From: Granulosicoccus sp. | Lineage (GTDB): Bacteria > Pseudomonadota > Gammaproteobacteria > Granulosicoccales > Granulosicoccaceae | DNA: 46,501 nt | Assembly: GCA_023301795.1 (NCBI GenBank) | Contig: JALZVU010000068.1 | Span: 1 to 46,501, forward strand | Direction of reading: 5' to 3' | Part shown: piece after piece, positions 41,532 through 46,501 of the stretch | Layout of the letters: the number at the start of each line of letters is the position of its first letter | Position numbering within the stretch: the first letter of the stretch is position 1 | Notes under the pieces: generated by a model | The model's input: only the letters and a program-made list of their open reading frames with translations | What the model was told of the DNA's origin: nothing | Database searches by the model: none | Position numbers and translations under genes: made by a program

Positions 41532-42614
41532 ATGCAACCTTCAATAGACTCCACTACTACCTCGCTCCCATCAGCATACCTTGACCTACTCTCAATACTA
41601 ATTCGTAGTCCGAGTGTGGTCGGGGCTGAACACTCATTTTTCCGGGTACTACAACGCGAATTGGAAGAGCGGGGCGCTGATGTTACGTGGTATGAAGGAG
41701 TCCTGGTTGCGCAGGGTCTAAAACCTGAAAGTGTCATGCTGTCAGCGCATGTTGATCGTCACGGGCTGATTTGTACTGGGCCTAATGAGTTTCAATATTC
41801 GGCTTTTATCTCAGGTGCACGCTCTGATTTGCTAGGTAACTCAGTTAGTGAATCAATGATGAACAAAATCGTTGATCGATTCGAATCAAAGAATGTCTAT
41901 GCATACGAGCCTTGGTCAGGTGCTTATCAGGGTCGAGGGACGATTGCGAATTCGTACATTTGTGAACACCGCAACAATCTGATTTTCGAAGTAGAAGGTC
42001 TTGAGCATCTAGTTGCTGGTACGCCTATCGCTTTCACGGATAGCTTGACTATCACGGACTCTGCATTGGTTGGGCAGCTAGACAACGTTTTGACCGTTAC
42101 TGCTCTGATCCATTTGTTTGAAGTGGGGTTCGAGGGAACGGTTTTTTTCACAGCTCAGGAAGAGGCAGGTAAGAGCTGGCGATACTTACTTGAGTGGTTT
42201 CGCCGTTTTGGACAGGCAACTAATCAACTGATCGTGGTAGACACTAGTCCTTTCGCTGATTACGACATAGCTCAAGAACAACAATTGGTACTTCGAAACA
42301 AGGATGCGAACGGAGACTTTAATCAATCGCTTACTCGAAGGATAGAATCCAGGTGCGATGAGTTGGGTCTTATTTACACATTTAAAGACCACTACATCGA
42401 TGCTCAGAACATAATTCGTGAGCGTGAGGGTGATAAGCCGCTAGCGCTGGGTTCCACAGAAATGGGACGAATTATCACAGCGTCGCAGGGCCTAGTTGAT
42501 GGAACTACCGTGCAGATCCCTACGTCGGGGTATCATACGATGTCCGAATCTGCTCCCTTGTTGGCTGTAGCGGGCTTTTTGGCACTTTTGGAAGACTTGT
42601 CAAACGGCAACTAA
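41532..42614 (+). CDS. M42-type zinc aminopeptidase-like protein
   Basis: A 360-residue protein with the M42/M20 metal centre visible: VMLSAHVDRHG (His and the Asp beside it), GQLDNVLTVTALIHL (bridging Asp), FFTAQEEAGKSWRYL (catalytic Glu and ligand Glu), IVVDTSPFADYD (Asp) and SGYHTMSESAP (final His). Length suits M42. Such enzymes remove N-terminal residues from peptides in the cytoplasm; the AHVDRHG in place of the common AHxDEVG suggests an atypical subgroup. Monocistronic and convergent with pqiC. Confidence 0.8.
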   Translation: MQPSIDSTTTSLPSAYLDLLSILIRSPSVVGAEHSFFRVLQRELEERGADVTWYEGVLVAQGLKPESVMLSAHVDRHGLICTGPNEFQYSAFISGARSDLLGNSVSESMMNKIVDRFESKNVYAYEPWSGAYQGRGTIANSYICEHRNNLIFEVEGLEHLVAGTPIAFTDSLTITDSALVGQLDNVLTVTALIHLFEVGFEGTVFFTAQEEAGKSWRYLLEWFRRFGQATNQLIVVDTSPFADYDIAQEQQLVLRNKDANGDFNQSLTRRIESRCDELGLIYTFKDHYIDAQNIIREREGDKPLALGSTEMGRIITASQGLVDGTTVQIPTSGYHTMSESAPLLAVAGFLALLEDLSNGN

Positions 42615-42634
42615 TTCAAGGGTTTGACTGGACG

Positions 42635-43225
42635 TTACGTTTTTTCGAGTATGTCGTTGCACAGCATTTGCACCGACTGCGATAGTGCGGCTACAAGCGC
42701 ACTGTATCCGTCACCGAGCTGCCTCTCGCGATACTCGAACAAATAAGTATCGTTGGCGGATCGTTCACCTTGTAGTGTGCTGGTCCAGACCCCACCAAAA
42801 ACAACTCCTCCGTCTCCGTCCCCCTGAAAAGTGTGAACCTGCACCTGAATCAGTTGTGACTTGCGCTGACTTTCTGTGTCTTGCAACACGCAACGTTCTA
42901 GTCGGCGTTTGATAGCCACTGCTGGTAACTCTGCCCACAGATGATAATTTGCGGGGTATATTAATCCAGCAGCATCAGCAGTCACTATGCCGGTTTGGGT
43001 TAGATAGGCCGCGGTTGAGATATCTGCTATCCGTATTTTGGCATTGGCCAATCCCACGCTTCCTTGCATCGGCTCTTCGTTCGATCCAATGTATTGCAAT
43101 GTGTAGAACTGTTGTACAGGTGCTTTTTTCGATGCACATCCTGCAACCAAAAGCAGTATCGACACAGCACCAATATACGCGCACAAGCTTTTTACTGACA
43201 TCATTGTTTTAAACGTATATCTCAT
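42635..43225 (-). CDS. pqiC: PqiC-type outer-membrane lipoprotein
   Basis: A 196-residue protein with a lipobox LVAGC (Cys about residue 30) after a hydrophobic stretch. VQQFYTLQYI and IRIADISTAAYLTQTGIVTADAAGLIYPANYHLWAELPAVAIKRRLERC match the ABC-type transport auxiliary lipoprotein (PqiC/DUF330) pattern. It would anchor the PqiB tunnel at the outer membrane. The start overlaps the pqiB stop by four bases. An internal ATG (MMSVKSL) seven codons later is a possible start. Confidence 0.85.
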   Translation of the reverse strand: MRYTFKTMMSVKSLCAYIGAVSILLLVAGCASKKAPVQQFYTLQYIGSNEEPMQGSVGLANAKIRIADISTAAYLTQTGIVTADAAGLIYPANYHLWAELPAVAIKRRLERCVLQDTESQRKSQLIQVQVHTFQGDGDGGVVFGGVWTSTLQGERSANDTYLFEYRERQLGDGYSALVAALSQSVQMLCNDILEKT

Positions 43226-44787
43226 CGGCTTGATCCTCGCGGAATCCTGTCGGCCGCTCTTGGGCTGGCGAAGATGAGCTGACTGGGTTTTTCCTTTAGC
43301 AAGCTGGCCAGCTGGTCAACAGTCTTTAATGTGGTGCGCAACTGGGTGAGAGATTCCTGTACTGATCCGTACATCGTAGAGTCGGCGGAAAAATCCGTCA
43401 GCATTGTATCCGCACGGCGCAGTGTACGCTGGGTTGAATTCATTGTTTTCACCAACTCGGCGATAACGTCATTCACAGGCACTGCATTCAATTTATCCAG
43501 TGTGTCGCCAAATTTGTTTGTCAGCAGATCAATACCACTGGATTGTGAAGGGATCATCAAAACATCACCATTCTGTTCCAACTGACCTTCGTCAGCACCG
43601 GCGAGCGGTTCAATCGATACGTATTGGGCGCCTGTGACAAGATTGCCCTGGCGCAGTGTGGCCCGCATACCCAGGCGCACAGAGTCACTAATGCCAAGCA
43701 AGGCTCGATCGATGTTCTCCTGCGTGTCTTCTCCCACCAGGCGTGCTGGCTCAATTCGCAAGCGAATGGGTACTGCAATTTCTTCCCCTTGCGTTAGCTC
43801 TGCTAATCGCGCCTGATCAAACATTTCAAATCCGAATTCAGTAACATTTCCTATCTGTAGCCCTCGAAATTCAACGGCCGCGCCGACCAGTAGTCCGCGC
43901 AACGACCCCTCGTACATCATGATGAGATCAAAAGCGTACTCATAGGGATTTTGGTTAATACTCTCACGGTTCGGGTATAAATCGAACAGCGCATTATCGG
44001 CGATCGGCATGCCCTCATCTGCTCCTTCTGGAATATCGAAAGCCACACCTCCTGACAATATTGTCTCAAGCGAACCGGTTTCGATTTCAAATCCTGACGC
44101 ACGTGACTTGATTCTGACTCCACTCGAGTTCCAGAAGCGTGATTGGGAATTCAGTAATGTATGGTAGGGCGCCTCTATGAACAGTTGCGCCATCAATTTC
44201 TCTGACTCGTGATCGAATTGAACGCTCTCGACTTGTCCTACCCGATAGTTTTTATACAGAATCGGCTGGCCAACCTGCATATCACTACCATTGTCACTGC
44301 GCAATCGAACCCGGACCCCAGGGGCAGAGGCTGGCGACACGGGAGGTTCCTCCTCACCGATAAATGTGCGCATCGGCGTATCACTAACACCTGTGTTAAA
44401 ACTGACGTAGGCGCCACTCAGCAAAGTGCCCAGTCCGGAAATTCCACTGGCACCAACGCGTGGTCGTACGACCCAAAAACGGGTATCTTCCAGCAACAAC
44501 GGCATCACTCCGGGTTGCATGCGAGCGCGAACTTCTACGGCATCCAACGATTCGTTGAGCTCTACTTCGGTGACCTCTCCAACATCAATGCTCAAATACC
44601 TGATCTTGGTTTTGCCCGCAACAATGCCTTCAGCGCTCTGGAAATGCAACACAATCTCATTGCCTTGCTGCTGATATTCGGTATAGACAAACCACGCGCC
44701 CACCAGGATAGCGAAGATCGGAATAAGCCATACTGCTGATATACGCTTTCGCTTTGACACTTTTGCTTTTTGACCGTTGTTTTCCAT
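43222..44787 (-). CDS. pqiB: MCE-domain intermembrane transport protein PqiB
   Basis: A 521-residue protein of E. coli PqiB-like length. One N-terminal TM helix (AVWLIPIFAILVGAWFVYTEY) is followed by three MCE/MlaD domains at about 45-140, 160-260 and 285-400, seen from the repeated pattern IVAGKTKIRYLSIDVGEVTEVEL, MQVGQPILYKNYRVGQVESVQF and LLVGAAVEFRGLQIGNVTEFGF. A C-terminal helical part (LRRADTMLTDFSADST...) completes the periplasm-spanning tube. It moves lipids or other hydrophobic compounds between membranes. Two bases... in effect no gap separates it from the upstream pqiA gene. Confidence 0.93.
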   Translation of the reverse strand: MENNGQKAKVSKRKRISAVWLIPIFAILVGAWFVYTEYQQQGNEIVLHFQSAEGIVAGKTKIRYLSIDVGEVTEVELNESLDAVEVRARMQPGVMPLLLEDTRFWVVRPRVGASGISGLGTLLSGAYVSFNTGVSDTPMRTFIGEEEPPVSPASAPGVRVRLRSDNGSDMQVGQPILYKNYRVGQVESVQFDHESEKLMAQLFIEAPYHTLLNSQSRFWNSSGVRIKSRASGFEIETGSLETILSGGVAFDIPEGADEGMPIADNALFDLYPNRESINQNPYEYAFDLIMMYEGSLRGLLVGAAVEFRGLQIGNVTEFGFEMFDQARLAELTQGEEIAVPIRLRIEPARLVGEDTQENIDRALLGISDSVRLGMRATLRQGNLVTGAQYVSIEPLAGADEGQLEQNGDVLMIPSQSSGIDLLTNKFGDTLDKLNAVPVNDVIAELVKTMNSTQRTLRRADTMLTDFSADSTMYGSVQESLTQLRTTLKTVDQLASLLKEKPSQLIFASPRAADRIPRGSSR

Positions 44788-44788
44788 C

Positions 44789-45400
44789 TTACATTTTCAC
44801 CCTGTCCCAGATTAGCCGTTCGTCAAACGAATTGGCTGCGAGCATTGTTACCACTACCATCGCCGCAAACGAAACAACTGCAAGCCCGGGATAAATTTGC
44901 AACACCCCAACCAGCTGCACTAGCCCCACTAAAATAGCTACCACAAATACATCAATCATTGACCACGGACCTACCATGTGCGACATACGAAACAAAAAAC
45001 TTCGGCGGACTGCACTGTCAAGGTCGAGTCCCATCCGCCCTAGAACAACCCAATACAGGGCAATCAACTTGCCTATCGGAACGACTACGCTTGCTATGAA
45101 AATAACAAGTGCAATAGGATATGAGCCGTGATGCCATAAAGTCAAAACGCCGCCAACGATTGTGCTCCCTTCAGCATCTCCCAGCGTCTCTGTGGTCATG
45201 ATGGGCAAGGTATGAGCAGGTATCATTAGCAAGCTAGCCGTGATCGTCAGTGCCAGTGTGCGCTGGCGACTATCCTGTTTGCGCAACCGCAATGTGGTGT
45301 TACACCGGCCACATCGCTCCAGTCCTATTGGCTCCAGGCGATCGCATACATGGCAGGCCTGAAGCCCTTCTTCCCATGCTTTTTTAGGCGCATCATTCAT
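44789..45400 (-). CDS. pqiA: PqiA-family inner-membrane protein, second half
   Basis: A 203-residue protein with a Cys ribbon at the N-terminus (CHVCDRLEPIGLERCGRCNTTL) and four hydrophobic helices. MIPAHTLPIMTT, GSYPIALVIFIASVVVPIGKLIALYWVV and FLFRMSHMVGPWSMIDVFVVAILVGLVQL are typical PqiA motifs. E. coli PqiA is one protein with two such units; here each unit is a separate gene. This gene follows the other unit with a four-base overlap and ends one base before pqiB. Confidence 0.9.
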   Translation of the reverse strand: MNDAPKKAWEEGLQACHVCDRLEPIGLERCGRCNTTLRLRKQDSRQRTLALTITASLLMIPAHTLPIMTTETLGDAEGSTIVGGVLTLWHHGSYPIALVIFIASVVVPIGKLIALYWVVLGRMGLDLDSAVRRSFLFRMSHMVGPWSMIDVFVVAILVGLVQLVGVLQIYPGLAVVSFAAMVVVTMLAANSFDERLIWDRVKM

Positions 45401-46092
45401 CCGGGGGCACCTGCTTTGTGCTCACCATGTCGTCTATGTGGTTTGGCCCAGTGCCACAGTGGCGAACGATCAAAGTGCCAAAGCGAGACAAGTCCAAGTA
45501 GGGCAAATGCCATATAAGACCAAAATCCTATTCCCAACGTGATATCAGCCAGGCTGATAATTTTCGTCAGACTAGCCAATACTCCGATAACAAATACGTC
45601 AACCATGCTCCAGTGCGTTAGGTGATGGCTCCACCTCAGCACGGGTATTACGTAGCCTGGTGCTTTCATACCAAAATGAAACGGGATCAAAACAGACATA
45701 TTAAGTAGCGTCAATATGGTCGGAAAAACAAGCGTTAGCAATACAATGCTCACCGCAATCTCTGGCCGGCCAAATTCCAGCATCGTATCCGGCAGTGTTA
45801 CCAATGATAGCTTGTGTGTCAGGCCTCTCGATTCCAGAGTCAGGAAAGGATATACATAGGCTAACGCAAGCATGAATAGAGACGCCAATGCACAAGCCAG
45901 CGACAGCCCTGTGCCAAAAGTTGATCGCGCAGACAATACTGCGCCGCACGCAGTGCACTCTGCCTGTTCGCCAGCCCCAAGTTCTGGAATTTCAACCAGC
46001 ACATCGCACATCTGGCATGCCACATGTACCTCAGTTCCATTGTGGGTATGAGTGTTGGCTTCCAAGTGGTTCACGCGGCTCTGTACAAACAC
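45397..46092 (-). CDS. pqiA: PqiA-family inner-membrane protein, first half
   Basis: A 231-residue protein starting at GTG 46092; a second GTG at 46074 is possible and no ATG is available before the conserved part. A Cys ribbon (VACQMCDVLVEIPELG...CTACGAVL) precedes four hydrophobic helices with the PqiA motifs LALAYVYPFLTLES, FPTILTLLNMSVLIPFHFG and WSHHLTHWSMVDVFVIGVLASLTKI. It is the first gene of the pqiA-pqiA-pqiB-pqiC operon. In E. coli the pqi genes belong to the SoxRS envelope-stress response; regulation here is not visible. Confidence 0.9.
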   Translation of the reverse strand: MFVQSRVNHLEANTHTHNGTEVHVACQMCDVLVEIPELGAGEQAECTACGAVLSARSTFGTGLSLACALASLFMLALAYVYPFLTLESRGLTHKLSLVTLPDTMLEFGRPEIAVSIVLLTLVFPTILTLLNMSVLIPFHFGMKAPGYVIPVLRWSHHLTHWSMVDVFVIGVLASLTKIISLADITLGIGFWSYMAFALLGLVSLWHFDRSPLWHWAKPHRRHGEHKAGAPG

Positions 46093-46501
46093 GGCTCTTC
46101 GTCGTGTGCCATGAGGTGTGAATCGCTGCGACCTTCATCCCAGATTATGTCAGACTTATTTGTCACAGATTCGTGGTCCGTTTCCCTTCCTGGGCTAGCC
46201 AAGGCTTGGCTGCAATACTGTTTTCCTGGGTGAGAGTGTCTGAAATTATCACACTCAGCTCTTGTCAGCGGCGTTGTACTAGTCAATGTATGATCGGCCA
46301 GCATACGGACTTTCATTAACGCTTCTAGTACACCAAGACCGCGCGCCCCCCTATTTATAGTCGAGTTACCCGCGAAGGTCCAGCGTTAAACCTCGAGTGC
46401 AGCAATGAATTATTAGACGCTGTGTAACCGGCTTTTCAATACGTTGCCTTTACCCGCCACCAGTTGGTCGTCGCGAGGCAAGCAAATGCTGCGGACCTGT
46501 G
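46093..46501. other. Upstream region of the pqi operon, window end
   Basis: About 410 bases without a recognisable gene. Small frames on both strands have no family signal. The pqi promoter should be here, but no confident -35/-10 pair, repeat or RNA gene was seen. Confidence 0.5.

Noticed and set aside
46071-46316. 81-codon minus-strand frame upstream of the pqi operon
   Set aside because: No family signal or ribosome-binding site, and it overlaps the start of the pqiA gene.

Overview
The window looks like a chromosomal segment of a metabolically versatile Gram-negative proteobacterium, most likely a free-living (possibly marine) gammaproteobacterium. Supporting this are lipoprotein signal peptides, a PqiA/PqiB/PqiC envelope system, a methyl-accepting chemotaxis protein, a GGDEF-EAL protein, a tripartite tricarboxylate transporter, and many catabolic genes without enteric gene order. 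The genus cannot be fixed from sequence alone. No rRNA, tRNA, CRISPR array, phage or intact transposase gene was seen.

Layout. 1-268: end of a polyamine-type ABC permease. 648-2993: secreted beta-propeller lipoprotein. 3107-14188: catabolic block. The minus-strand operon is class III aminotransferase, metallo-beta-lactamase-fold hydrolase, hpaF, hpaD, an FAH-family hpaG-like gene, hpaH and hpaI. Divergent from it are tctC, tctB, tctA and an aldehyde dehydrogenase. 14302-21640: hpaR (minus), then plus-strand hpaE, a Tm-1-like gene, a succinate-semialdehyde dehydrogenase, a second class III PLP enzyme and an APH-family kinase. 21946-28013: a secreted low-complexity repeat protein, a chemotaxis receptor, a secreted eight-repeat protein and a decayed MCP tail. 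28014-34565: a carbohydrate locus (TIM-barrel isomerase/epimerase, binding protein, double ATPase, permease, RpiR regulator, PfkB kinase). 34725-37235: GGDEF-EAL protein. 37251-37390: MITE-like element with a 9-bp target duplication, next to a solute-binding-protein remnant. 37608-46092: M23 peptidase, DCC protein, HTTM protein, M42-type peptidase, and the pqiC-pqiB-pqiA-pqiA operon.

How genes work together. HpaD, HpaE, HpaF, the HpaG-like protein, HpaH and HpaI form a full meta-cleavage route from homoprotocatechuate to pyruvate plus succinic semialdehyde. The nearby semialdehyde dehydrogenase would then give succinate. The hydroxylase genes hpaBC are not in the window. An aminotransferase and an aldehyde dehydrogenase are attached instead, which suggests (inference) entry from an aromatic amine or another amine through an aldehyde. 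HpaR and a perfect 14-bp palindrome in the hpaR-hpaE gap probably give control. The PLP enzyme plus kinase pair at 19238-21640 resembles the kinase/phospho-lyase logic known for hydroxylysine and phosphoethanolamine. It is one of the more interesting undescribed possibilities here, together with the eight-repeat secreted protein paired with a chemotaxis receptor.

Starts were refined where an upstream extension overlapped a neighbour or a better ribosome-binding site was visible. All functions come from reading motifs by eye, without database searches.
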